A stretch of 64,000 bases of DNA from Flavisphingopyxis sp963800335 (GCA_963800335.1 CAWDAN010000002.1:255322-319321); one strand, 5' to 3'. Shown: positions 16,734 to 27,330, counted from the stretch's first letter. Numbers and translations are program-made. The notes: generated by a model not told the origin, from the sequence alone.

Positions 16734-17891
16734 GATGTGACGCTGTTTTCCTTGATATAGCCGGGGCCCAGATCGATGCCGATCGCGCTGGCCGAGCCGC
16801 TGCCCGATCCGATCGTGACGCCGAATCGCGATCTCGCCGCCCGCCATGTGCGCGGCAACCGCGGCGCTGTCATGGCCGATACCGATCCCGCCGCGAGAGA
16901 CGGTGATGCCGCCATAGGCAACGCTCGATGCTTCGGGATCGAACGCGACGCCGCATGATCCGGCGGCGGCGAGCAGCCGGCCCCAATAGGGATCGCTACC
17001 GAACCAGCTGCATTTGACGAGGTTGTTCTCGGCGATCGCCTTCGCCGCGGCGCGTGCTTCGGCGTCGGTGGCGGCGCCGTCGATCGTCAGCCGGACGACC
17101 TTGGTGACACCCTCGGCATCGCGCGCCATCTGCAGCGTGAGATCCTCGCACAGGCGAAAAAGCGCATCGGCAAAGGCTGCATGATCGACCGGTCCGGCAC
17201 GACCGTTGGCGAGCAGGAAAACAGTGTCGTTGGTCGACGTCGCGCCATCGACATTGAGCGTGTTGAACGTCTGCGCCACCGCCTCGCGCAGCATCGCCTG
17301 CATCGCTGCAACCGGGATGTCGGCATCGGTCGTAAGGAAGGCGAGCATCGTTGCCATGTTGGGCGCGATCATGCCGCACCCCTTGGCCATGCCGCCCAGC
17401 GTGAAGCCGTCGCCGATAATCACCGCTTCCTTGGGATGATGGTCGGTGGTGAGGATGCCGCGCGCCGCCTGCTCGCCGCCTTCGACGCTGAGCGCATCGG
17501 CGAGTTTCGGAATGCCGCGCAGGATTTTCTGCATCGGCAGGCGGTCGCCGATGATCCCGGTCGAACAGACGAGGACGTCGCTGCTCGCGATGCCGAGAGC
17601 CTCGGCGGTCGCAGCGGTCATCGCGCGCGCATCGTCCATGCCGCGTTCGCCCGTCCCGGCATTGGCGTTGCCCGAATTGACGATGATCGCCGCCGCCTGG
17701 CCGCCATTGGCTTCGAGCGTGCCGCGCGACAGCACGACCGGCGGCGCGACGAACTTGTTCTGCGTGAAGACGCCGACCGCAGCGACGGGTTGGCCGTCGT
17801 CGGTCGCGACCATCGCCATGTCTGGCTTGCCCTTCTTGATCCCGACATTGCAGCCGGCGGCAATGAAGCCTGGCGCAGCGGTGACGCTCAT
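16730..17891 (-). pseudogene. argJ: Glutamate N-acetyltransferase ArgJ, one-base frameshift near the C-terminus
   Basis: ArgJ transfers acetyl from N-acetylornithine to glutamate (and may also use acetyl-CoA). Recognised motifs: the self-cleavage site NVDGATSTNDTVFLLANG with the nucleophile Thr, AAIIVNSGNANAGTGERG, and CSWFGSDPYWGRLLAAAGSC. After ...AAHMAGGEIAIR the frame shifts. The proper tail VTIGSGSGSASAIGIDLGPG followed by YIKENSVTS lies in the next frame and ends at 16730, overlapping the argB ATG. One extra C at plus-strand 16821-16822 explains it (1162 nt, one above a multiple of three). Everything else is intact, so a sequencing error is as likely as a real mutation. ATG 17891 overlaps the argC stop. 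Confidence 0.9.
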
Positions 17892-18895
17892 GGCCAGACC
17901 CCGATCGTCGACAGGCCGGCGCTTTCGTCGAGGCCGAACATGATATTGGCGCACTGGATCATCTGACCGGCGGCTCCTTTTCCCAGATTGTCGATGGCGG
18001 CGATGGCGAGGATGCGCCCGGTGCGCTCGCAGCGGCGCGCGGTGACGTGCGCGGCATTCGATCCCATCACCCATTTGGTCGATGGCGGCGTATCCGACAC
18101 ATGGACGAACGGCTCGTCGGCATAGGCGTCGGCCAGAATGGCGAGCGGATCGCCGTCACCGGTCGCGGTCGCATAGCAGGTCGCCAGGATGCCGCGATTC
18201 ATCGGCGCGAGATGCGGCGTGAACAGCACGGGGCCGCCCAGCGCCATGTCCATTTCGGCGGTGTGGCGATGCGTCAGCAGGCCGTAAGCGGCGAAATTCT
18301 CGTCGACGGTATCGAAATGCGTCTCGGGCTTGGGCGCCTTGCCCGCGCCGGTGACGCCCGAGGCGGCATCGACGACGATGCTGGCAGGATCGGTCAGTCC
18401 TGCGCGCGCCAGCGGCGCGAGCGCGAGGATAGCGGCGGTGGGAAAACATCCCGCCGCGGCGACTGCCTGTGCGCCAGCGATGGCGCTGCGGTTGAGTTCG
18501 GGAATGCCATAGACAAAGGCGTCGAGCAGTTCGGGCGCGGCATGCGCTTCGCCATACCATTGCGCATAATCGCGCGGCGTATCGAGCCGGAAGTCGGCGC
18601 CGAGGTCGACGAACCTAGTCCCGCTGGCGAGAATTTCGGGCGCGAGCCGTTGCGACGCGCCGTGCGGCAATGCGGCAAGGACGAGTTCGCTGTCGGCGAG
18701 CATCGCGCTATCCCAGCGGACGACGTCGCGGTCGGGATAGGCGAGCGCGAGGTGCGGAAAAACCGCCGATAACGGCTTGCCGCTCTCGCTGTCGCCGCAA
18801 AGGTGGGCGACCTCGATATTGCCGTGCGCGGCGATCAGGCGGAGCAATTCCGCGCCGACGTAACCGGTGGCACCAAGGATGGTTGTGCGAATCAT
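17888..18895 (-). CDS. argC: N-acetyl-gamma-glutamyl-phosphate reductase
   Basis: A 335-aa NADPH-dependent reductase for the third arginine step. The Rossmann motif is TTILGATGYVGAELLRLIA. The catalytic cysteine lies in AVAAAGCFPTAAILAL (family PGCYPT). The C-terminus contains HLAPMNRGILATCYA and IDNLGKGAAGQMIQCANIMF. It is the first gene of argCJBFR. Its stop overlaps the argJ ATG (17888-17891). The 46-bp gap upstream to the TonB receptor gene holds two ARG-box-like palindromes, so repression by the operon's own ArgR is expected. Confidence 0.95.
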   Translation of the reverse strand: MIRTTILGATGYVGAELLRLIAAHGNIEVAHLCGDSESGKPLSAVFPHLALAYPDRDVVRWDSAMLADSELVLAALPHGASQRLAPEILASGTRFVDLGADFRLDTPRDYAQWYGEAHAAPELLDAFVYGIPELNRSAIAGAQAVAAAGCFPTAAILALAPLARAGLTDPASIVVDAASGVTGAGKAPKPETHFDTVDENFAAYGLLTHRHTAEMDMALGGPVLFTPHLAPMNRGILATCYATATGDGDPLAILADAYADEPFVHVSDTPPSTKWVMGSNAAHVTARRCERTGRILAIAAIDNLGKGAAGQMIQCANIMFGLDESAGLSTIGVWP

Positions 18896-18913
18896 CGGCG
18901 GCCTATGCAGGCA

Positions 18914-18941
18914 AATGGATAATTATGCAATAAGATGCATA
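18914..18941. promoter_or_regulatory. Two overlapping ARG-box-like operators upstream of argC
   Basis: AATGGATAATTATGCAAT (18914-18931) differs from the ARG-box pattern WNTGAATWWWWATTCANW at two symmetric positions. TATGCAATAAGATGCATA (18924-18941) is a second palindrome with TATGCA/TGCATA arms. They lie in the 46-bp gap before argC, next to an operon that encodes ArgR. Confidence 0.6.
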
Positions 18942-20966
18942 TTATCGAATATCGATCGTCAGTCCGAGCCAGACGATGCGCGGCGCGCCGATCTCGCTGT
19001 CGTTGCCGACGCGGCGCGTCACGACTTCGGCGTCGAACAGGTTCTCGACCCGCGCGACAAGCGATGCGCGGCGGCTGAGCGGGACACTGGCGAAACCGTC
19101 GAGCGTGAAAGCTGCGGGCAGGGGATTGGCGCCTAGGTCGTCCTCGAACTGGCGTCCGACATAGCGTCCGGTCAGCGAGGCGCGCGCCGCATCATGGTTC
19201 CAGCCGATCGTCGCGCTCGCGGCGTGGCGCGGGCTTTGCGCGGGCGGACGTCCGTCGATCGCTGCCGCTGCGCCAGTCGCGGACACCTTCGCATCGCTGA
19301 AGGCGTAGGATGCGCTGAGATCGAACGCGCCGAGCGCGGCATGCACGTCGAACTCGACACCATAAGCGACGATCGCGTCGATATTCTGTCGCTCGCGCAG
19401 GTTGGGCCCGATCGTGACGTTGGCGATTGCGTCCTCGAGCCGGTTGGCAAAGCCCGTGATCGATACACCGACATCCTCGCGCGGCGCCCAGTCGAACCCC
19501 GCCTCGATCCCGCGCAGTCGTTCGGGCGACAGCGCCGGATTGGCACGCGTGACCACGGGAAAGACGGTGAAGGGGCGGTAAAGCTCGTTCAATGTCGGCA
19601 AGCGAAAGCCGGTATAGGCGGCGCTGCGGAGCGCCAGTGCGGGTGCGACCTGATAGCGCAGCCCGGTACGCACGCTCGGCTCCCAGCCCGCGCGGTCGGG
19701 GTAGGCCTGGTCGATCGTCGGGACGCCTGCGGCATTGGCCTCGGCGAAGAAGCCGCGCGTGATCTTATAGCGGTCGATCCGCGCGCCGCCGGTCAGCGTC
19801 AGGTCGCCGAGCGTCCAGTCGCCTTCACCGAACAGCCCCGCGGTCAGGTTGCGCCCACCCGCCTGCCGCCGCGCGGTAATACTCCCTGAAAATGCGCTGA
19901 TCGCGTTTTCGCGCAACTCGCCCTCGGCCTGGCGCGCGTCGAGGCCAAAGCGCAGCGTTACCGCTTTGCCCGTCGGCGGGCGCAGTTCGATCTTGCCGCC
20001 GAGACCGGTCGAGGGCGTCGCGCGCTGGTCGAGCACGGGGACGAAGCGCGTCGAGCTGACGACGACATTGGCGAAATTGCGCGCCTGCGCATAGGCGAGC
20101 GCCTCGAATTGCCATGGCCCGCGCGCGACGAAACGCAGGCTGGTGTCGACGCCCTCGCTACGGCTGTCGGCGCCCGCGTAGCGCAGCGTGCGGTCATCGC
20201 GAAAGACGAGCGCGCGCGCCTGCAGCTCGGATTCCCCACCGGTTGGAATCACCGCCTGCGCCGACAGCGAGCCATTGGCATAGCGTGCGCGCACGTCGTT
20301 GGGGCCGCGCGTGGCCTCGGGCACGGTGTAGAAGCCATCGCCGCGATCGTAGCGTCCGCCGAGGACGACATGCCCAGCGCCGAGCGGCCCAGCGGTCGCG
20401 ACCGAGACCTCGCTGGCATTGCCGCTGCCATAGAGGCCGCGCGCCGACAGGGCGGGCAGGCTGGCGGGCGAGGCGCTGGTCAGCTCGATCGTCCCGGTCA
20501 GCGCGCCCGCGCCGAACGCGCCAGTGCCGCCGCCGCGCGTGATCCGGGCGCTGGCCAGCCGCTCGGGGGCGACCGCATTGAACGGGATATAGCCGAAGAA
20601 CGGATCGGCGACCGGCACGCCGTCGAGCAGGACCAGCGCGCGGCTGCTGGCGTTGCCGCCGAGTCCGCGCAGCGTCACGCCCTGCGCGCTGGGATTGGCC
20701 GAGCGGCTGTCCGAGCGGCGGAATTGCTGGACATCCGCGACATCGCGCAGCGCGTTCTCGATCCGGCCCGAAGCATCGGCGAGCAACCGGTCGCGATCGA
20801 TCTCGGCGGTCGAATAGGCCGCGCTGCCCGGCGGCGGGGGCAGCGCCGTGCCGATGACGACGATCGTGTCGCTGTCGTCGGCAACGTCGCTCGCGTCCTG
20901 CGCGAAGGCGGGGGTCGCGGCGAAGATGGTCGATGCAAGAAGGATAGTGCGGATCGCGACGGTCAT
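18942..20966 (-). CDS. TonB-dependent outer membrane receptor
   Basis: A 674-aa outer membrane receptor. A signal peptide (TVAIRTILLASTIFAATPAF-AQ) precedes a short TonB-box-like stretch SDTIVVIGTA. The plug domain contains VTLRGLGGNASSRALVLLDG-VPV and ITRGGGTGAFGAGALTGTIEL. A 22-strand-type barrel follows, ending in RVENLFDAEVVTR...WLGLTIDIR with the usual terminal aromatic/hydrophobic strand. Its length (about 650-700 aa) fits BtuB/vitamin-type rather than large siderophore receptors, but no ligand can be assigned. ATG 20966 is chosen over an upstream extension because of the signal peptide. The gene is divergent from acs, with 79 bp between starts. Confidence 0.92.
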   Translation of the reverse strand: MTVAIRTILLASTIFAATPAFAQDASDVADDSDTIVVIGTALPPPPGSAAYSTAEIDRDRLLADASGRIENALRDVADVQQFRRSDSRSANPSAQGVTLRGLGGNASSRALVLLDGVPVADPFFGYIPFNAVAPERLASARITRGGGTGAFGAGALTGTIELTSASPASLPALSARGLYGSGNASEVSVATAGPLGAGHVVLGGRYDRGDGFYTVPEATRGPNDVRARYANGSLSAQAVIPTGGESELQARALVFRDDRTLRYAGADSRSEGVDTSLRFVARGPWQFEALAYAQARNFANVVVSSTRFVPVLDQRATPSTGLGGKIELRPPTGKAVTLRFGLDARQAEGELRENAISAFSGSITARRQAGGRNLTAGLFGEGDWTLGDLTLTGGARIDRYKITRGFFAEANAAGVPTIDQAYPDRAGWEPSVRTGLRYQVAPALALRSAAYTGFRLPTLNELYRPFTVFPVVTRANPALSPERLRGIEAGFDWAPREDVGVSITGFANRLEDAIANVTIGPNLRERQNIDAIVAYGVEFDVHAALGAFDLSASYAFSDAKVSATGAAAAIDGRPPAQSPRHAASATIGWNHDAARASLTGRYVGRQFEDDLGANPLPAAFTLDGFASVPLSRRASLVARVENLFDAEVVTRRVGNDSEIGAPRIVWLGLTIDIR

Positions 20967-21045
20967 GCGCGCTTCTGTGCCAAGCCGGGGGCTAGGACGA
21001 AAGGCCGCAATGCTGCTAGACCAAAAGAAAATCACAGGAGACGCG

Positions 21046-22995
<1,950 letters not shown>

Positions 22996-23027
22996 AGCGG
23001 TGGCGGTAATTCTTGCCGACCGCGGCG

Positions 23028-23897
23028 TTAGAAGTTAACCGCGCACGCCTGCGGATCGCCGCTGTCGAGGCCGCGCTTGAGGGCGGCCATGCGCTGTTCC
23101 GAACTGCCGTGCGTGAACATGCTCTCGACCGGGTTCTGGCCCGCCGATTTCATAAGCGTGTCGTCGCCGATCTGGTGCGCGGCGCGCAGCCCTTCCTCGA
23201 CATCGCCGGGTTCGATCCGGTCGCGGTTGCGGCCCGCCCAGACACCGGCATAGCAATCGGCCTGAAGCTCGACCTGGACCTGGATCGCATTTCCTTCGGC
23301 GCGCGATGCGCGCGCCTGCAGTCCGCGCGCCTGGTCAAGCGTACCGGTCAGGCCCTGGACGTGATGGCCAACTTCGTGCGCGATGACATAGGCCTGGGCA
23401 AAATCGCCGCCGGCACCCATGCGGCTGGCCATTTCATCGTAGAAAGAGGTATCGAGATAGATGTTGTTGTCGGTCGGGCAGTAGAACGGTCCCATCGCCG
23501 ACTGCGCCGCGCCGCAGCCCGATTTTGCGCCGCCCTGGTAGAAGGACAGGCCCGTAGGACTGTATGTCTTGCCCTGTTCGCGGAAAATCGCGCCCCAGGT
23601 CTGTTCGGTCGATGTCAGCACGCGTCCGGAGAATTGCTCTGCCTTGGTATCATAGGCTTGGGCAGGACCGTTGCTGGTGGCTGGTGCCCCGCCGCTGAGG
23701 CCGAGCCCGCCGCCCGAGAACATGAAATAGCCAACGATCGCGATGATGACGATCGTACCGATCCCCATCTTGCGACCGAGCAGCATCGGCAGCAGGCCGA
23801 TCAAGCCGCCGAGCCCGCCACCGCCGCCACCGAAACCTGACCGGCCACTGCCGAGGTCGCGCGCGTTGCTGCTGGGATCAAGATCGTCGAGGCGCAT
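23028..23897 (-). CDS. Neutral zinc metallopeptidase (YpfJ family)
   Basis: A 289-aa protein. It has an N-terminal cytoplasmic Gly-rich stretch (GRSGFGGGGGGLGGLIGLLP), one transmembrane helix (TIVIIAIVGYFMFSGGG), then the zinc peptidase domain with HEVGHH in AYVIAHEVGHHVQGLTG and the downstream ligand region ELQADCYAGVWAG. This is the YpfJ/KPN_00227 family, whose substrates are unknown. ATG 23897 (MRLDDLDP) is the family start. It is divergent from the 3-hydroxybutyrate dehydrogenase. The intergenic region carries a 9-bp direct repeat and, on the minus strand, a possible EcfG-like element (GGAACC-N16-GTTT). Confidence 0.92.
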   Translation of the reverse strand: MRLDDLDPSSNARDLGSGRSGFGGGGGGLGGLIGLLPMLLGRKMGIGTIVIIAIVGYFMFSGGGLGLSGGAPATSNGPAQAYDTKAEQFSGRVLTSTEQTWGAIFREQGKTYSPTGLSFYQGGAKSGCGAAQSAMGPFYCPTDNNIYLDTSFYDEMASRMGAGGDFAQAYVIAHEVGHHVQGLTGTLDQARGLQARASRAEGNAIQVQVELQADCYAGVWAGRNRDRIEPGDVEEGLRAAHQIGDDTLMKSAGQNPVESMFTHGSSEQRMAALKRGLDSGDPQACAVNF

Positions 23898-23959
23898 AAT
23901 TGGTCTCCTGGTTCGGTCGGTCGCACCAGCGATGCGTCCCTGCGGGTCGTTCCGCGATT

Positions 23960-23987
23960 GAAACATTGTCTGTCAGTCGAAACATTG
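23960..23987. repeat. Direct repeat GAAACATTG, two copies spaced 19 bp
   Basis: GAAACATTG occurs at 23960-23968 and 23979-23987, about two helical turns apart, in the divergent region between the metallopeptidase and 3-hydroxybutyrate dehydrogenase genes. It could be a regulator site. Confidence 0.45.
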
Positions 23988-24056
23988 GACGGGGCGGATG
24001 GTTCCTGCCACCAAGATGATGAAGCTCTTTCGGGCACCACATCTTCGGGAGGAACA

Positions 24057-24848
24057 ATGTCGGCCAATCTTAAAGGCAAGACCGCGCTGATCACGGGATC
24101 GACGAGCGGTATCGGGCTGGGCATTGCGCAGGTCTTGGCGCAGGCGGGCGCGAGTGTCGTCATCAACGGCTTCGGCGATCCTGCCGAGATCGAGCGCGAA
24201 CGTGCTGCGTTGGCTGCCGCCAGTGGCGCGGGCGCCTGGTACTCCGACGCCGACATGACCGATGCCTCCGCGATCGCCGCGATGATGGATTTTGCCAATG
24301 ACAAGGCGGGCGGCGTCGACATCCTCGTCAACAATGCCGGGACGCAATATGTCGCGCCGGTCGACGACTTCCCGGTCGACAAATGGAATCTGATCATCGC
24401 GCTCAACCTGACGGCGGCGTTCCACACGACGCGGCTCGTCCTGCCGCACATGAAACAGGCGGGCTGGGGGCGCATCATCAACACCGCATCGGCGCACTCG
24501 CTCGTCGCCAGCCCCAACAAGTCGGCTTATGTCGCGGCCAAGCACGGCATTGCCGGCCTGACCAAGACCGTCGCGCTCGAAGTCGCGCAGGCGGGTATCA
24601 CGGTGAATGCGATCAGCCCGGGCTATGTCTGGACGCCGCTCGTCGAGAACCAGATCCCCGACACGATGAAGGCGCGGGGCCTGACCCGCGAGCAGGTCAT
24701 GAACGATGTCCTGCTTGCGGCGCAGCCGACCAAGAAGTTCGTTACCGTCGACCAGGTCGCGGCGATGGCGCTGTTCCTTTGTGGCGAAGCGGCATCGGCG
24801 ATCACGGGGGCGAACCAGGTGATCGACGGAGGCTGGACCGCGCAATGA
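24057..24848 (+). CDS. 3-hydroxybutyrate dehydrogenase (SDR family)
   Basis: A 263-aa short-chain dehydrogenase that oxidises D-3-hydroxybutyrate to acetoacetate in PHB turnover. The NAD motif is ALITGSTSGIGLGIAQVLAQ. NNAG appears in ILVNNAGTQYVAPV. The catalytic Ser/Tyr/Lys are in NTASAHSLVASPNKSAYVAAKHG. The HBDH-type tail has NAISPGYVWTPLVENQIPD and the terminal NQVIDGGWTAQ. CGGGAGGAAC lies directly before ATG 24057. The following lipoprotein gene overlaps its stop (ATGA), so the two are co-transcribed. Confidence 0.93.
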   Translation: MSANLKGKTALITGSTSGIGLGIAQVLAQAGASVVINGFGDPAEIERERAALAAASGAGAWYSDADMTDASAIAAMMDFANDKAGGVDILVNNAGTQYVAPVDDFPVDKWNLIIALNLTAAFHTTRLVLPHMKQAGWGRIINTASAHSLVASPNKSAYVAAKHGIAGLTKTVALEVAQAGITVNAISPGYVWTPLVENQIPDTMKARGLTREQVMNDVLLAAQPTKKFVTVDQVAAMALFLCGEAASAITGANQVIDGGWTAQ

Positions 24849-25486
24849 CGGGTCGCCGGGCAGTTTCGATCGTCGCATTCGCGCTGGTGGTTGGCGGCTG
24901 CCAGACGATCGCCCCGCCCGCACCCGCCGAGGTAGCCGATCAGCGCCCGACCGATTGGCGCAGCGTCGCCAGCACCGCCGACCGCAAGCGGATTTCCAAT
25001 TGGCGTACGGCCTGGGTCGCTGCGCTGCGCGCCGCACGTGCCGCTGGCTATGGTGATGATCTGGTCGCCCGGCGAGCGTTGTTCGACCCCGATGCGGCGC
25101 TGCCCAATCCCTATATCCCGCCCGGCAACTATCGCTGTCGCACGACCAAGCTTGGCGCGAAGTCGGCTGGCCTGCTCGACTATGTGGCATATGGCTGGTT
25201 CAGCTGCCGGGTCGCCGCCGAACAGGATATCTTCAGCTTCACCAAGCTGAGCGGGTCACAGCGTCCGGTTGGCCTGTTGTTCGACGACAACGACCGTCGG
25301 CAGGTGTTTCTCGGCACGCTCCAGCTCGGAGACGAGAGCGGCATCATAGATTATGGAATCGACGGCGAACGCGACATGGCGGGGCTGGTCGAGCGCATCG
25401 GTGCCAACCATTGGCGCCTTGTGCTGCCCTATCCGGCGTTCGAATCGCTGCTCGACGTGATCGAGATTACGCCAACCGCCGACTAG
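24845..25486 (+). CDS. DUF4893 domain lipoprotein
   Basis: A 213-aa predicted lipoprotein, with lipobox VVGGC at residues 15-19 of MTGRRAVSIVAFALVVGGCQ. The mature part resembles DUF4893, with DWRSVASTADRKRISNWRTA and NYRCRTTKLGAKS, seen mostly in sphingomonads and of unknown role. It starts within the stop of the 3-hydroxybutyrate dehydrogenase gene and lies 60 bp before an exported amidohydrolase. No catalytic motif can be recognised. Confidence 0.75.
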   Translation: MTGRRAVSIVAFALVVGGCQTIAPPAPAEVADQRPTDWRSVASTADRKRISNWRTAWVAALRAARAAGYGDDLVARRALFDPDAALPNPYIPPGNYRCRTTKLGAKSAGLLDYVAYGWFSCRVAAEQDIFSFTKLSGSQRPVGLLFDDNDRRQVFLGTLQLGDESGIIDYGIDGERDMAGLVERIGANHWRLVLPYPAFESLLDVIEITPTAD

Positions 25487-25546
25487 GGTTTGCGCTTCGG
25501 CACGCGAGGGTTAGACTACGGACGACATCAATCCGGGGGACCCGCC

Positions 25547-26878
25547 ATGCGCATACCGAATTCACTCGTCACCCACGCGGCTATCATCGCGATGGCCCTC
25601 GCGTCTCCGGCGATTGTCCAGGCGCAGGACCTGCGCGCCGACGTCGCTCGCGACATGCCCTCGCTGATGGAACTCTATCGCACGCTCCACACCAATCCCG
25701 AGCTCAGCGGTCACGAGGTCAAATCGGCTGCCCGCATGGCCGAAGAGGCGCGCAAGCTCGGTTTCACGGTAACCGAAAAGGTCGGCGGAACGGGCGTCGT
25801 CGCGGTCATGGAAAACGGTCCCGGTCCGGTCCTGATGATCCGCGCCGACATGGACGCGCTGCCGGTCAGCGAACAGACCGGACTGCCGTTCGCCTCGAAG
25901 GTGCGTGTGACGACCGAAGCGGGCGTCGAAACCGGAGTCATGCACGCTTGCGGTCACGATACGCACATGACCGCCTGGGTCGGCACCGCACGACGGATGG
26001 CTGCGATGAAGGACCAGTGGTCGGGGACGCTGATCATGATCGGCCAGCCCGCCGAAGAGATCGGCGCGGGCGCGCAAGCGATGCTCGACGATGGCCTCTA
26101 CACACGCTTTCCGAAACCCGATTACGCGCTCGCCTTTCACGACGCGGCGCAGTTTCCGGCGGGGATGATCGGCTATACGCCGGGATACGCCCTGGCCAAT
26201 GTCGACAGCGTCGATATCACGGTGAAAGGGATCGGCGGCCATGGCGCCTATCCGCACACGACCAAGGACCCGATCGTCCTGGCGAGCAAGATCGTCATGG
26301 CGCTGCAGACCCTGGTATCGCGCGAAGTCGATCCGCAATCGCCCGCCGTCGTCACCGTCGGCAGCTTCCATGCCGGTGCCAAGCACAACATCATCTCGGA
26401 CGAGGCGAAGCTCCAGCTGACCGTGCGCAGCTACACCGACGAGGTTCGCGACCAGTTGTTGGGCGGTATCGCGCGGATTGCCAAGGGAGAGGCAATCGCC
26501 TCGGGGCTCGACGAGGCGCATATGCCGGTGGTGAGCGTGCGGCGCGGCGAATACACGCCGTCGACCTACAACGTCCCGGCCTTTGCCGAACGCTTCGCCA
26601 AACTTGCGACCGCGCGGTTCGGCGCCGATCGCGTGGTGCAAGCGCCGCCGGTAATGGGCGGCGAGGATTTCAGCCGCTTCTACCGCGCCGACAAGTCCAT
26701 CGAGAGCCTGATCTTCTGGGTCGGCGGCGCACCGGCGGCCGACATCGCTGCGGCAGCCAAGGGTGAGAAGACGCTGCCCTCCTTGCATTCGCCGTTTTGG
26801 GCACCCGATGCCAGTGCGGTGATTGCCACTGCGACCGAAGCGCTGACCGCCACCGCGCTCGACGTGCTCAAGAAATAG
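25547..26878 (+). CDS. M20-family amidohydrolase, exported
   Basis: A 443-aa metallo-amidohydrolase of the M20D (hippurate/N-acyl-amino acid hydrolase) type. The signal peptide is NSLVTHAAIIAMALASPAIV-QAQ. Metal-binding motifs are RADMDALPV, HACGHDTHMTAWVG, GQPAEEIGAGAQAMLDDG and the C-terminal VMGGEDFSRF. The dimerisation-domain His is in GIGGHGAYPHTTKDP. The export signal suggests periplasmic cleavage of acylated or aromatic amino acid conjugates. ATG 25547 follows a GGGGGACC stretch. Orientation matches the upstream lipoprotein gene. Confidence 0.93.
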   Translation: MRIPNSLVTHAAIIAMALASPAIVQAQDLRADVARDMPSLMELYRTLHTNPELSGHEVKSAARMAEEARKLGFTVTEKVGGTGVVAVMENGPGPVLMIRADMDALPVSEQTGLPFASKVRVTTEAGVETGVMHACGHDTHMTAWVGTARRMAAMKDQWSGTLIMIGQPAEEIGAGAQAMLDDGLYTRFPKPDYALAFHDAAQFPAGMIGYTPGYALANVDSVDITVKGIGGHGAYPHTTKDPIVLASKIVMALQTLVSREVDPQSPAVVTVGSFHAGAKHNIISDEAKLQLTVRSYTDEVRDQLLGGIARIAKGEAIASGLDEAHMPVVSVRRGEYTPSTYNVPAFAERFAKLATARFGADRVVQAPPVMGGEDFSRFYRADKSIESLIFWVGGAPAADIAAAAKGEKTLPSLHSPFWAPDASAVIATATEALTATALDVLKK

Positions 26879-26930
26879 GACCGGCGCCAATCAACTGAAT
26901 TCGTTGCTCAGACCATCGAACATGTGTTCG

Positions 26931-26956
26931 GGAACCGATACGGCAGCGAAACCGTT
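26931..26956 (+). promoter_or_regulatory. EcfG-type general stress promoter (GGAACC-N16-CGTT)
   Basis: GGAACC (26931-26936), exactly 16 bases, then CGTT (26953-26956). This is the established alphaproteobacterial EcfG sigma-factor pattern. It lies 38 bp upstream of the start of a small membrane protein gene with ribosome site GAGGGAG. Confidence 0.75.
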
Positions 26957-26994
26957 GTCGCGCTTACGAACAATTATTTCGAGGGAGATGGAAA

Positions 26995-27312
26995 ATGGTC
27001 GATGAACGCGTAACCACGACTGATGATGGCGTAACAACCGAGCGGGTCGTCGAACGAACCGACAGCCGGCCTGATACCGTCTATGTCGAAAAATCGGGCG
27101 GCGGTGGTGGCCTGCTCGTCGGTCTGCTGATCTTGATCGCGCTCGCTGTCGGCGCGTGGTTCCTGCTCGCCCAGAACAATAGCGAGGTCGCCAAGGACAA
27201 TGCAGTAGCTGAAGCTGCGTCGCAGGTCGGCGATGCTGCCGATAATGTCGGCCAGGCCGCGCAGGACGCCGGTGCGGCTGTTCAGGATGCCGCCGACGGC
27301 GACGGCAACTAA
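26995..27312 (+). CDS. Small single-pass membrane protein, predicted general-stress gene
   Basis: A 105-aa protein of unrecognised family. The first 33 residues are charged and Thr/Val/Glu-rich (VDERVTTTDDGVTTERVVER). A Gly-rich turn follows, then one transmembrane helix GLLVGLLILIALAVGAWFLL. The rest is an Ala/Asp-rich tail with heptad-like repeats (AASQVGDAADNVGQAAQDAG). The helix suggests inner-membrane anchoring with a flexible acidic domain. Start ATG 26995 follows GAGGGAGATGGAAA. An EcfG-type promoter directly upstream suggests induction under general stress. A large hairpin follows the stop. Confidence 0.75.
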   Translation: MVDERVTTTDDGVTTERVVERTDSRPDTVYVEKSGGGGGLLVGLLILIALAVGAWFLLAQNNSEVAKDNAVAEAASQVGDAADNVGQAAQDAGAAVQDAADGDGN

Positions 27313-27330
27313 GCCGAATACAACGACTCT

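Noticed and set aside
15828..18074. Apparent ArgJ-ArgB fusion frame
   Set aside because: It arises only from the extra base at 16821-16822. The correct ArgJ tail and stop are present in the adjacent frame, and argB has its own ATG overlap.
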